Shown one piece after another: positions 51,050 to 60,500 of a stretch of 64,000 nucleotides of DNA. The DNA is taken from contig NW_027490167.1 of assembly GCF_050948175.1 (NCBI RefSeq), forward strand, positions 186,001 through 250,000. The letters run 5' to 3'. A program made the translations under genes and the position numbers. How positions within the stretch are numbered: the stretch's first letter is position 1; the number at the start of each line of letters is the position of its first letter. The notes beneath the pieces were generated by a model. The model was given only the letters and a program-made list of their open reading frames with translations. It made no database searches and was not told the origin of the DNA. Origin of the DNA: Xylocopa sonorina (Eukaryota > Arthropoda > Insecta > Hymenoptera > Apidae).

Positions 51050-52554
51050 CATTTGAATTGTAGACGAGAAATACATAGCACTTCACAAATCATATTATAT
51101 CATACCATGAAGCATAGAAATGAAATGCGATATCGCGTTTTAAGAAGCATTAGAAATCTATTGCTACGATACGTAGACATCTGCAAACGCAATTTCCATG
51201 CAAGGAAGTGTCGCATTAACATTCATTTGAAGTGTAGACACTTCACAATGAATATTTTATCTTATCACGATACATATAAGTGAGATGCGATATCGTGATT
51301 TAAGTAGCATTAGAACTCTATTGCTACGATACGTAGACATCTGCAAACGATATTTCCTAGCAGGCAATAGTCGCATTTACATTCTTTTGAAGTGAATACG
51401 AGGTATACATGACACTTCGCAATGAAAATTATATCTTATCATGAAACATAGAAGTGAGATGCGATATGGCGTTTTAAGGAGCATTAGAACTCTATTGCTA
51501 CGATACGTAGACATCTGCAAACGCTATTTCCTAGCATGGAAGTTTCGCATTTACATTCTTTTGAAGTGAAAACGAGATGTACATGACACTTCGCAATGAA
51601 TATTATATCTTATCATGAAACATAGAAGTGAGATGCGATATCGCGTTTTGAGAAGCACTAGTACTCTATTGCTACGGTACGTAGATATCTGCAAACGCTA
51701 TTTCCTAGCATGGAAGTTTCGCATTTACATTCTTTTGAAGTGAAAACGAGATGTACATGACACTTCGCAATGAATATTATATCTTATCATGAAACATAGA
51801 AGTGAGATGCGATATCGCGTTTTGAGAAGCACTAGTACTCTATTGCTACGGTACGTAGATATCTGCAAACGCTATTTCCTACCAAGGAAGTGACGCATTT
51901 ACATTCTTTTGAAGTGAATACGCGGTATACGTGACACTTCGCAATGAATATTACATCTTATCGTGAAACATAGGAATGAGTTTCGACATCGCGTTTTGAG
52001 AAGCATTAGAACTCTATTGCTACGATACGTAGACATCTGCAAACGCTATTTCCTAGCATGGAAGTTTCGCATTTACATTCTTTTGAAGTGAATACGAGAT
52101 ATACATGACACTTCGCAATGAATGTTATATCTTATCACGAAACATAGGAATGAGATGCGATTACGCGATTTAAGAAGCATTAGAAAACTTTTGCTACGAT
52201 ACGCAGACATCTGCAAACGTTATTTCCTAGCAAGGAAGTGTCACATTCACATTCTTGTGAAGAGAAATCGACGTATACAGGACACTTCGCAATGAATATT
52301 ATTTCTTATCATGAAACATAGAAGTCAGATGCGATATCGCGTTTAAAGAAGCATTAGAACTGCATTGCATCGATACGCAGACATCCAGAAAATCTATTAC
52401 GTCGCAAGGAAGAGTGGGATTTACATTCTTTCGACGTGCAGACGAGATATACATAACGGGTTGCATTGAATACTACATCTTATCATGAGACAGAGAAATG
52501 AGATGCGATATCGCGTTTTATGGAGAATTAGAACACTATTGCTTCGATATGTAG
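51050..52554 (+). repeat. Edge-type satellite monomers at the right border of the core
   Basis: These roughly nine monomers differ from the core in fixed ways: CATTCTTTTGAAGTGAATACGAG in place of the CATTCATTTGAAGTGTAGACGAG form, GCAATGAATATTATATCTTATC in place of the GCAAATCATATTATATCTTACC form, and CATAGAAGTGAG. Two neighbours near 51520-51870 are near-identical, so local duplication continued here. The last two monomers before 52554 are the most decayed. The change is gradual rather than abrupt. Confidence 0.9.
52551..52554. repeat. Target-site duplication GTAG, left
   Basis: GTAG directly precedes the LTR that starts TGTGACGT. The same four bases follow the LTR at 53958-53961. They are monomer positions 1-4, so removing the LTR and one GTAG restores the monomer phase. 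Confidence 0.88.
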
Positions 52555-52585
52555 TGTGACGTGGTGACGTCACAAGGCTTGCTCA

Positions 52586-52596
52586 CCCCCCCCCCC
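52586..52596. repeat. Poly-C run, 11 bases
   Basis: An uninterrupted C run lies near the left end of the solo LTR. The inverted copy has only about five G at the matching place. Run length may be unreliable in the assembly. Confidence 0.9.
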
Positions 52597-52704
52597 TGCT
52601 TCAGTTAGACTAGCTCGCAGATCACCACCCATGCGAAAAGCGCGACACGGACAATCGCGATAGCTGTAATTGCGAGGAGCGTGAAATACGCGATGGTAGA
52701 ACCT

Positions 52705-52720
52705 CCCCCCCCCCCCCCCC
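52705..52720. repeat. Poly-C run, 16 bases
   Basis: This is the longest homopolymer noticed in the window. It lies in a segment of about 135 bp that copy 2 lacks. Such a run can form G-quadruplex or i-motif structure and is prone to length error in sequencing. Confidence 0.9.
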
Positions 52721-53250
52721 ACCCGTTCTTTTCTCTCTCACCGTTCTACGGATTAGACTGGCGGGCTGATTGAAGAAGCGTCCCAGGAGACACCCCTTCG
52801 GCGGATTAAAATACCGTAGGTTCGCGGAATGGCTGTGCGCCGAGGTAGCGTGACGGGCTCGACGGTGGAGGAATCGGGAAGTGAGCAAGAAGATACCCTG
52901 AAGCCCGAGGGATACTCCTCCCTGCAACGATACGACCGTTGCCATAGCCCATGGAGTCGAACAGGATGGACTCCGGGTGTGAGAAGGACCTCCACCCCTG
53001 CCCTGAGCCCATGAAGAGGAAAATGCAAGATGCGCAGCGGAACTGCAGGTGAGCCGTGGAAAGCGCGGCGCGCGACACGCGTCGCAGTTCAAATAATCCA
53101 GATGACCCCCTCTAGACACACCGGAGGGGGCGATCAGGGAGGATCACCGAAATCCACCGATCGATGCCCCGAACAATACCGAAGCATATAGCCCTACCCA
53201 ACCAAGGAGCCCTAAGGAGGATCTAAGGGGATGCGAAGACCCCCAGCAAA

Positions 53251-53260
53251 CCTATATAAC
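53251..53260 (+). promoter_or_regulatory. Conserved TATA-like box of LTR family 2
   Basis: CTATATAACG lies mid-LTR. The inverted copy has the matching form, TATATAG near 57583 with the same flanks (GCTAGC on one side and GTTTGC on the other). Conservation between diverged copies supports a core promoter role. Confidence 0.45.
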
Positions 53261-53295
53261 GAGCTAGCCAGCATGAAGACAGCCTCTACTTCTTA

Positions 53296-53366
53296 GCGAT
53301 TTCTTAGCGACTACTTAGAGACGACTTAGCGAAGGCTTAGCGAAGACTTAGCGAGCAACCTAGCAA
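53296..53366 (+). repeat. Short CTTAGCGA-type tandem repeat
   Basis: About six imperfect units of 10-14 bp share TTAGCGA, just downstream of the TATA-like box. The inverted copy keeps only about three (57514-57541), so the number changed since the copies parted. It is not the insect telomere repeat TTAGG. Confidence 0.65.
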
Positions 53367-53390
53367 ACGATTGTACGGAGCGATTTGGAG

Positions 53391-53420
53391 GAGAGAGAGA
53401 GAGAGAAAGAGAGAGAAGGA
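53391..53420 (+). repeat. GA-rich microsatellite
   Basis: A mostly (GA)n tract lies within the solo LTR. The inverted copy has the matching CT-rich tract at about 57456-57482. It is ancestral to the family, with variable length. Confidence 0.85.
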
Positions 53421-53957
53421 CAGAGCGAGATCCAGAATTGTTGGAAGCGAGAGCGTGAGTCTTTATACGCTAAAGCGTCCCATTTTTTCCTGCCGCATTT
53501 CTGATATCACGTATTGTATTTTGTATCGTATAACGGGTGGTGATCCCCGATCATTCGCGACGTGTCGTATAACATTTAGTAGTCCCGCGTCGAGGCAATA
53601 TAGAAAGAAGCCGTGAGTTTAGTATCCCGCGACCCTAATTTGCGCACTCGGCTAGAAGTAGTCGAGCGAAGGAGTATTTCGAAACTTCGAGGGTTATCTT
53701 GCACCGGGTTTCCCCGGGTTGCGTGGTCTACTAGTTTTGTTACTTCCTGAGTAGCTGGCGCCCAAGGAGTCCCAGCCTCGCAGCTTCGAAATACTGGCTG
53801 GGTAGGAAATACTTTGTTCTGTACTTGGCGTTGGCGAATCCGCGGACGGTCGCATCGCGCGGATACTTTGTACCCCGGATTAAACTCCTGCATACCCCTT
53901 TATTATTGGTTCTATATACCCCCTTTCTTGCGGCTTGTAAAGTGAAAACACGTCACA

Positions 53958-54430
53958 GTAGACATCGAAGGACGCTATTCCGTTCCAAAGATGTGTGGGA
54001 TTTACATTCTTTTGAAGTTTTGACGAGATATACATTACGCCTTGGTATATATTATTATATTGGTATAGCATCTTATCATGAAACATAGGAATGTGGTGCG
54101 ATGTCACCTTTTATGAAGAGTTACAACTCTATAGCTTCGATACGTAGACATCTAGAAACGCTATTCCGTCGGGAGGAAGTGTGGGGTTTACAGTCTCATC
54201 AAGTATTGACAAGATATAAATAACGCACAGCGTTGGACATTTCATCTAATCATGAGACATAGAAATGAGATGCTATAACGCGTTTTATGAAGCATTAGAA
54301 CTCCATTGCTGCGATACTTAGAAACCTAGAAACGCTATTCCGTCGCAAGTATGTGTGTGATTAACATTCTCTTGAAGTATTGGCGAGATATACGTTACGG
54401 GTTGCATTGATTTACATCCTATCATGACAA
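53958..54430 (+). repeat. Decayed satellite, same orientation as the core
   Basis: Nearly three monomers continue in phase from the right GTAG of the solo LTR. They are strongly diverged: GCTATTCCGT replaces GCTATTTCCTTG, and GATTTACATTCTTTTGAAG replaces the CATTTACATTCATTTGAAG form. They match the equally diverged monomers just left of the LTR in style, supporting a simple insertion. The last monomer breaks off at about 54430. Confidence 0.88.
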
Positions 54431-54446
54431 ACAACTACATTGCTAC

Positions 54447-56034
54447 GGAATAGTGTTTCTAGACCCCTACGTATGGAATCAGTAGGGCTCTAATGCTTCT
54501 TAAAACGCGATAGTGCATCTCATTTCTATACTTCATGACAAGATACAATATTCATTGCGAAGTGTTATGCGTACATCGTCTACACCACAAAAGGATGTAA
54601 ATGCCACACTTCCTTGCAAGGAAATAGCGTTTGGAGATGTCTCCGTATCGAAGCAATAGAGTTCTAATGCATCTTAAATACCGATATCGCATCTCACTTC
54701 TATGTTACATGATAGGATATAGTGTTCATTGCGAAGTGTCATGCATACCTCGTATTCACTTCAAAAGAATGTAAATGCGACACTTCCTTACTAGGACGTA
54801 GCATTTGCAGATGTCTACGTATCGAAGCAATAGAGTTCTAATGCCTCTTAAAACGGGATATCGCATCTCATTGCTATGTTTCATGATAAGATATAATATT
54901 CATTGCGAAGTATTGTGTATACCTCGTCTATACTCCGAATGAAAGTAAATGCCACACTTCCTTGTTGGGAAATAGCGTTTCGAGATGTCTACGTATCGAA
55001 GCAAGAGAGTTCTATTTCTTCTTAAAACGCGACATGGCATCCTATTTCTATGTTTCATGATAATTTGTAATATTCATTGCGAAGTGTTATGTATACCTCG
55101 CCTACACTTCAAAAGAATGTAAATGCCACACTTCCTTGCTGGGAACTAGTGTCCTGCAGATGTCTACGTATCGAAGCAATAGAGTTCTAGTGCTTCTTAA
55201 ATCGCGATACCGCATCTCTTTTCTATGTTTCATGATAATATATAATAGTCATTGCGAAGTGTTATGTATACCTTGTTTACACCATAAATAAATGTAAATG
55301 CGACACTTCCTTGCTAGGAAATAGCGTTTCCATTTGTTTACTTATAGGAGCAATAGAGTTCTATTGCTTCATTCAACACGATATCGCATGTCATTTCAAT
55401 GATTCATGGTAAATTGCAATGTTCTATGCAATATGTTACATTTGTCTGCATCTAGACCTTAGAAGGATGTGAATCCTATACTTACTTGCAACAGAATATC
55501 GTTTCCAGATCTCTACGTGTCAAGCAAGACATTTCTAATATTTCAATCAGCGCGATGTCGCATCTCATTTCAACGTTTCAATGCAAAGAATCTGTAGTCA
55601 TATATCCATAACATTGTGCTTAACTGTTAGAGGTCTTCAATCGAATGTGAACTACATAATTCCATGCAACGGCATGGCGCTCCGTAGTGTCTGTCTGTTA
55701 AAGCAATCGAGCTAGAATTCTCCATGCAATGCGCTCGCGCATCCCATTTCATCGTTTCAAAGTAAGAATGCTGTAATCTCTTATGCATAGCTCTATGCTT
55801 ATCTGCTTTAAGACTTCATAAGAATGTAAATTCTACAGCTCCTGTTCATTCTACAGCACTACTTCGTAGTGTCTACATGTCGAGACAATAGAGTACTAAT
55901 GCATTATACAATGCCATGACTCATCTCATTTCAACGTTTCGAATGAAGTAAGCTGTAATCTTCTATGAAAAGCATTATAATTATCTGCTTCTACTCTACA
56001 ATAGAATGTGAATTCTATAGATCTAAGCAACAGG
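54447..56034 (-). repeat. Satellite in inverted orientation, increasingly decayed
   Basis: About nine monomers read on the minus strand. Landmarks appear reversed: CTTCTTAAAACGCGATA, CATTGCGAAGTGT, CACTTCCTTGC and GTCTACGTATCGAAGCAATAG. Similarity falls from left to right. The last three monomers (about 55500-56034) keep only scattered blocks such as CATCTCATTTCAACGTTTC. The monomers are edge type, not core type. Confidence 0.9.
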
Positions 56035-56916
56035 AGGGCAGGCTCTCCACCATCCTACTGCCTGCCCTGATGCGGGCAAAGGATTCCCAGGGCCACTCAA
56101 ACCGCGACCAACATCTATCTTATACTCTAACCGATTCATCGTTATGCGTTTTCCATTAAGCTTGCCGGGATCAGTGATATTGATTCGCTCAATCTAAATT
56201 ATTATTTTCTTTTTAAGTTTCTCGATTTTTTTAGTTTCTCTCACGACTATCGCCTATTTCGTTGTACCTTACCCTTACAGTATGGTATATAATCTGTTGT
56301 TTGATATTTCTAGGATTTCCTCTTAATAAATACAATGCTTCCACATATTCTCTTTCTCTTTAGTTACATTGTTATTATTTTATGCTTTTCACCCTCCACA
56401 TTCCCTCTCTACACCACCTCGGAACATGCGTTATACGATTACTGCAGGATGACGCCCCGGTCTCGTTATACCGAGGTCGAGTGTTCTCTCTTGCATCCGT
56501 TGATTTATATATGTTATATATTGGAGAATATTTCCTCTTATCCTTTGTATTTTTCGAATGAAATTACATTGACAGAAGTACGACCTAGTTCTGCACGCCT
56601 ATTTGAAACAACATTAAATCACCTTGTTAAACAATAATATATTAAATGTGACTTGGACTTTTAAATTTGAATTTATAAACATCTAACAGGTAAATATGTT
56701 TTTCTTACTATTCATATCATTATACATTCAGTGATTTATTGTGTGCAGTGATTTGATATATTAACTGCTTGATTATATTTTGCAATGAACTTTGCGTACC
56801 AAACATTGTTTTTACTCCTGATGGGAGTGGATAGTTCATCGTTTTATATTCTTATATCGCATTGACTATAAAAGTATATGACATCCTTTTTATGCAGTCA
56901 TGTATAATTATGTACT
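56035..56916. other. AT-rich island sequence, no recognised gene
   Basis: The satellite ends here and AT-rich DNA follows. At its left edge is a hairpin: AGGGCAGGC (56035-56043) pairs with GCCTGCCCT (56060-56068) around a 16-base loop. A 100-codon frame starts at the ATG at 56335 with a hydrophobic N-terminus, but nothing supports it as a gene. The short GC-richer stretch near 56410-56490 may be old transposon sequence. I see no RNA gene. Confidence 0.6.
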
Positions 56917-58159
56917 GTGACGGTTTTTCCCGTTACAATCCGCAAGAAAATGGTATATAGAACCAATAATGACGGGGTATCCAGAAGTTTAGTCCGGGGT
57001 TATATCGGGGTACAGAATATCCGCGTGCTTCGGCAACGAGAAGTACAGAGCAATAAATTTCCTATCCAGCAAGTATTTCGAAGCTGCGAGGCTGGGACTT
57101 TTTGGGCGCCAGCTACTCAAGAAGTAGCAAAAACTAATAAACCACGCAACCCGGGGAAACCCGGTGCAAGATAACCCTCGAAATTTCGAAATACTCTTTC
57201 GCTCGACTGCTTCTAGCCGAGTGCGCAAATTAGGGTTGCGGGATACTGAACTCACGGCTTCTTTCTAGATTGCCTCGACGCGGTATTACAAAAGGGTATA
57301 CGACACGCCGCGAATGACCGGGGATCACCACCCGTTATACAATACAAATTACAGTACGCGATATCACAATTGCGGCAGGGAACAAATGGGACGCTTTAGC
57401 GTATAAGGACTCACGTTCTCGTTTCCAACAAGTATGGATCTCGTTCAGTCCGTCTATCTCTCCCTCTCTCTCTCTCTCTCTCCTCCGAATCGCTCCGTAT
57501 AATCGCTTGCTCGGTTGCTCGCTAAGTAGTCGCTAAGTCGTTCAGAAGAATAAGAGGCTGTCTTCGTGCTGGCTAGCTCACTATATAGGTTTGCTGGGGG
57601 TCTTCGGATCCCCTTAGACCCTTCTTAGGGCTCCTTGATGGGGTAGGGCCATACGCTTCGGAATTGTTCGGGGCATCGATCGGTGGATTTCGGCGATCTT
57701 CCCTGATCGCCCGCTCTGGTGTGTCTCCAAAAAGAGGGGGTCCTCTGGATTATTTGAACTGCGGCGCGTGTCGCGCGCCGCGCTTTCCACGGCTCACCTG
57801 CAATTCCGCTGCGCATCTTGAGTTATCCTCTCCATGAGCTCAGGGGAGGGGTAGAGGTCCTTCTCACACCCGAGAACCATCCTGTTTGTCTCCATGGACT
57901 ACTGCAACGGTCTTATCGTTGCAGAGCTCTGGATCGTATCCTTCGGGCTTCAGGGTCTCTTCTTGCTCACTTCCCGACTCCTCCACCGTCGAGCCCGTCA
58001 CGCTACCTCGGCGCACAGCCCTTCCGCGAACCTGCGGTCTTATTATCCGCCGAAGAGGCGTCTTATGGGTCGCAATGGTCCGTGTCGCGCTTCTCGCATG
58101 GGTGGTGATCTGCGAGCTAGTCTAACCGAAGCAGGGGGAGATGAGCGAGCCTATAGTAA
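56917..58159 (-). mobile_element. LTR family 2, older inverted copy, one end truncated
   Basis: Read on the minus strand this follows the solo LTR at 52555. It contains the CT tract, the TATA-like box, the block GCGCCAGCTACTC, and the terminal motif TGTGACGG at 56917, which is the reverse of the family 3' end. The last ~20 bases of the other end are missing; homology stops at about 58159 in GAGATGAGCGAGCC. It also lacks the ~135 bp segment with the 16-base C run. No target duplication can be shown, though GTAC precedes 56917. Many substitutions make it older than the full copy. Confidence 0.82.
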
Positions 58160-59560
58160 ATATATTCATCTGTCGACATCGTGAACATTGTTTTTTGGCA
58201 AAATTCCAGAAAAACAAATATACTATAAGTAAAATAATAAACATCATAATATTAAATTTAACTCTGTTCATCGTTGCCTTGTTGGACACATCCATAACAA
58301 TATACAGGGTGGGGCAGTAATAATTAGCACCTCAGATATCCACGAAACTATAAGTTTCATAGAAGTTTTTGCTAATATAAAATTGCATAGTACAAAGGGG
58401 CCATCCGTTGTTGAAAATAGTTTTTTTGTAAGTGAAGTTATGTTGGACATATGAAGGTTACCTTCATTTTTTAAAATGAATTGGTATGTCCATTCTTCCG
58501 TAATACGATAGAGCATTTTAAAGCAAGTTTAACGATCTGTAACATGAAGGCATTGAAGGTTACAAAAAGTAAAGAAAGGCGATAATACTCACGGTTTTGA
58601 TAGTAAATGAAACATACGTATTGTAAACAGTGGTGGAAGACGTAATACTTATCGTTTACTTCACTGTGAATAAACACTTTTCGAAGGGCATTTCAATAGT
58701 TTTCAGCATAAGTTAAACATGATAAGATTAGTATTGAAAAATCGGTTCGAATACGTTTGGTTAGGCTGTTCTTTGTGTCGTTCATTTTATAAGTACTGAG
58801 CTGCGGATTCCTGAGGACAGCTCACAAAATTGTTGAACTATGGAAGATTATCATTGTGAATTTGAATCAAAAGGTAATTAAATTCCATTAGATTGTAAAC
58901 AGATCTCAATGTTTCATTTTAGATAGTAAGATTAAATACTCTTTACAAAACTACAAGAATGGATACATACCTTTCTGTTATTATTACTTCATAACGAATT
59001 ATAATTGCAATTATATAGTTCATTACGATAAAAAATATTTCTCAGAAAATTCTAAATATTAAATAAAACAATCAAGTAAAACATTTTTAATAATTACGAA
59101 TATGAAAAATACTTGAACATTCCAATAGAAAGATGTCTAAACAGGAGCTAGAAAAGTCAAACATTCAATTTCAATTCCAGAATTCATCTATAAGAGGTAA
59201 AATGTTTCGAAAGCTTTAATTACAGTCTTTAATGCAAGCAGTTGGGCACTATTTCTATTTTTAAGAAAATTGATGAAAGTCAACCATTTTGAAGTGGTCA
59301 GAATCCTTGTCGTTTGAGCAATAAGTGAATAACAAATAACTGCATAAATTCCAGGCTTAAAAACTTATGGATTAAATCCTATGCAGACTCGTTTATGAGC
59401 GAGTTACTAAATAATAATCCACACTAAGTAATCATTTTGAAACTTAAACGATTACATCTCGCGAACTTTCCAAGATATCAGAAGCGTGAAAAGTATGTGG
59501 TTTATCAAAAACTCTTCTAAAAGAACGGACGAAGCCAATAGAAATCTTTGTTGAAGTAAG
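58160..59560. other. AT-rich island sequence with a possible transposon end
   Basis: Most of this stretch is AT-rich with no reading frame I can support. At 58303 the motif ACAGGGTGGGGCAGTAATAA occurs, a form often seen at transposon ends in insect genomes. Near it, 58451-58467 is a perfect 8 bp inverted repeat (ATGAAGGT / ACCTTCAT) around one base. A weak minus-strand frame (58268-58516) overlaps both. No second end or target duplication was found, so the element is unassigned. Confidence 0.4.
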
Positions 59561-59740
59561 CAAGTTCTAAAGTTCTAAGCAACGCGATGGCCCTTATCTG
59601 CCTATGTTTCATAGCAAGTAAGTTCTGAATTTCTATGAAATCCGATGGAATTTCTCACTACTAACGTTTCAAAGTAAGTTCTCAAATTCTCAGTTCTACG
59701 TTTAAAACTATGTGTGTTCTATATATTTATGTAAAGTGAT
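59560..59740 (-). repeat. Relic satellite fragments, inverted
   Basis: Short blocks such as AAGTTCTAAGCAACGCGATGG, CTATGTTTCATAGCAAGTAAG and ACGTTTCAAAGTAAG match the inverted edge monomers at about 55400-55950. The match is patchy, as expected for very old satellite. It suggests the island was once crossed by satellite now mostly lost. Confidence 0.5.
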
Positions 59741-59753
59741 GGTTCCTATTAGT

Positions 59754-60500
59754 TGTGACGGAAACCTATATATAGTAAGTCAGGGAAGCTCGAAGGGGTT
59801 AATTATCTAAATGCTTTAAGGTGTAAAATGTACTTTAATCTAAAGCGATCTATCGTTCCAAGGTATCCGCTCACGTACAACTTTTCTTGGGCGCCAGCTG
59901 CTCAGAAAGTAGCAAAGGGATAGACTACACGACCCCGGGAACCCTGGGGCGGAAAAACCCTTGAAACTTCGAAATGCTCCTCCTCTCGACTACGCCTAGC
60001 CAAGTACACACACTCAGGTCGCGAGATACTGAAGTCACGGCATGTTTATTTATGGTCTCGACGTGGGTTTAACTAAGAAGGGCTACGGAAAACTACGCAA
60101 CACGCCGCAAATTACCGGGTATCATAACTCGCTTCACGATATAAGATACAATATACAATATGCGACACAAGAAATGGCCCGCTTAAGCGAATAAGCTCTC
60201 ACGTTCTCTTCTTCAGGTTCCTTGAATTCGCTGGTGGTCCTCGGGTCTCCTGCATCCTCCTCGGGGCTCCTTGGTGGAGTGGGCTGTAGGCTTCGGTATT
60301 GTTCGAGTCCATCGATCAGTGGATTTCGGCGATTTCCACTTCTCGCCCCCTTGGGTGTCCCTGAGGGGATCCTCCTGATCATTAAAATTGCATAGCGCCT
60401 CGCGCGCCGCGCTCCCATGGCCCACCTGCAGGGCCGCTGGACTTTTGACTTCTCTTTAGGGGGTTAAGAATGGTTGAGGAGCTTCTCACATCCCAGAGCA
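59754..60500 (-). mobile_element. LTR family 2, oldest copy, truncated
   Basis: It begins TGTGACGG, as copy 2 does. In the same order it then has GGGCGCCAGCTGCTCAG, CTTGAAACTTCGAAATGCTC, the TCACGGC block, CACGCCGCAAATTACCGGG and GATCGATGGACTC-like blocks. Homology ends near 60500, so more than 400 bp of the distal part is missing. It lacks the long CT tract. It is more diverged than the copy at 56917. Confidence 0.75.

Larger units (their letters stand above)
5592..52554 (+). repeat. 174 bp satellite array, about 270 head-to-tail monomers
   Basis: With the monomer phased to start GTAGACATCTGC and end GCTACGATAC, it is 174 bp and runs unbroken in one orientation. Landmarks in the consensus are the 14 bp dyad TTCCTTGCAAGGAA (22-35), GAAGTGT (33-39 and again 57-63), ACACTTC (80-86) and the 10 bp dyad GCGATATCGC (129-138). 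Length is kept strictly. Exceptions include 173 bp monomers carrying TTTCCAACAAGG and a shortened monomer near 51230. Neighbours differ at many sites, yet blocks recur almost unchanged at multiples of 174, so the array has HOR structure. Most monomers are core type. From about 51050 they shift to an edge type with GAAGTGAATACGAG and GCAATGAATATTA. A centromeric or pericentromeric role is inferred from structure only. Confidence 0.98.
52555..53957 (+). mobile_element. Solo LTR, family 2, full length (1403 bp)
   Basis: It starts TGTGACGTGG and ends ACACGTCACA, inverted matches at 9 of 10 bases with TG...CA termini. It is flanked by a GTAG duplication and satellite in register on both sides. No internal coding region is present, so the simplest reading is a solo LTR left by recombination. 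A conserved CTATATAACG near 53251 could be the TATA box. Other contents are an 11-base C run, a 16-base C run, a GA-rich microsatellite and a short CTTAGCGA-type repeat. Two older copies lie inverted at 56917 and 59754. Orientation is set by the TATA motif and is therefore provisional. It is distinct from the gypsy LTR at 3977, apart from similar termini. Confidence 0.85.

Noticed and set aside
5820..51283. Dozens of Arg-rich reading frames of 60-390 codons across the satellite
   Set aside because: All are the same 58-codon satellite frame, broken by recurrent stop variants. Most begin at TTG rather than ATG, and the monomer is noncoding-like in every other respect.
5592..52554. CRISPR-like or minisatellite array
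   Set aside because: There are no spacers; whole 174 bp units are contiguous. It is a satellite.
53296..53366. Telomeric repeat remnant
   Set aside because: The unit is TTAGCGA-like with irregular spacing, not the insect TTAGG repeat, and it belongs to the LTR.
52622..53893. Several frames on both strands inside the solo LTR
   Set aside because: The matching frames in the inverted copies are broken or shifted, so they are not conserved.
52555..53957. DNA transposon with terminal inverted repeats
   Set aside because: The TG...CA ends, 4 bp duplication, LTR-like promoter and 1.4 kb size fit a solo LTR better, and no transposase or extended inverted repeat is present.
56335..56637. 100-codon frame with ATG and a hydrophobic N-terminus
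   Set aside because: Isolated frame in AT-rich DNA beside old transposons, with no recognisable domain, promoter or homologous copy. A chance origin is more likely.
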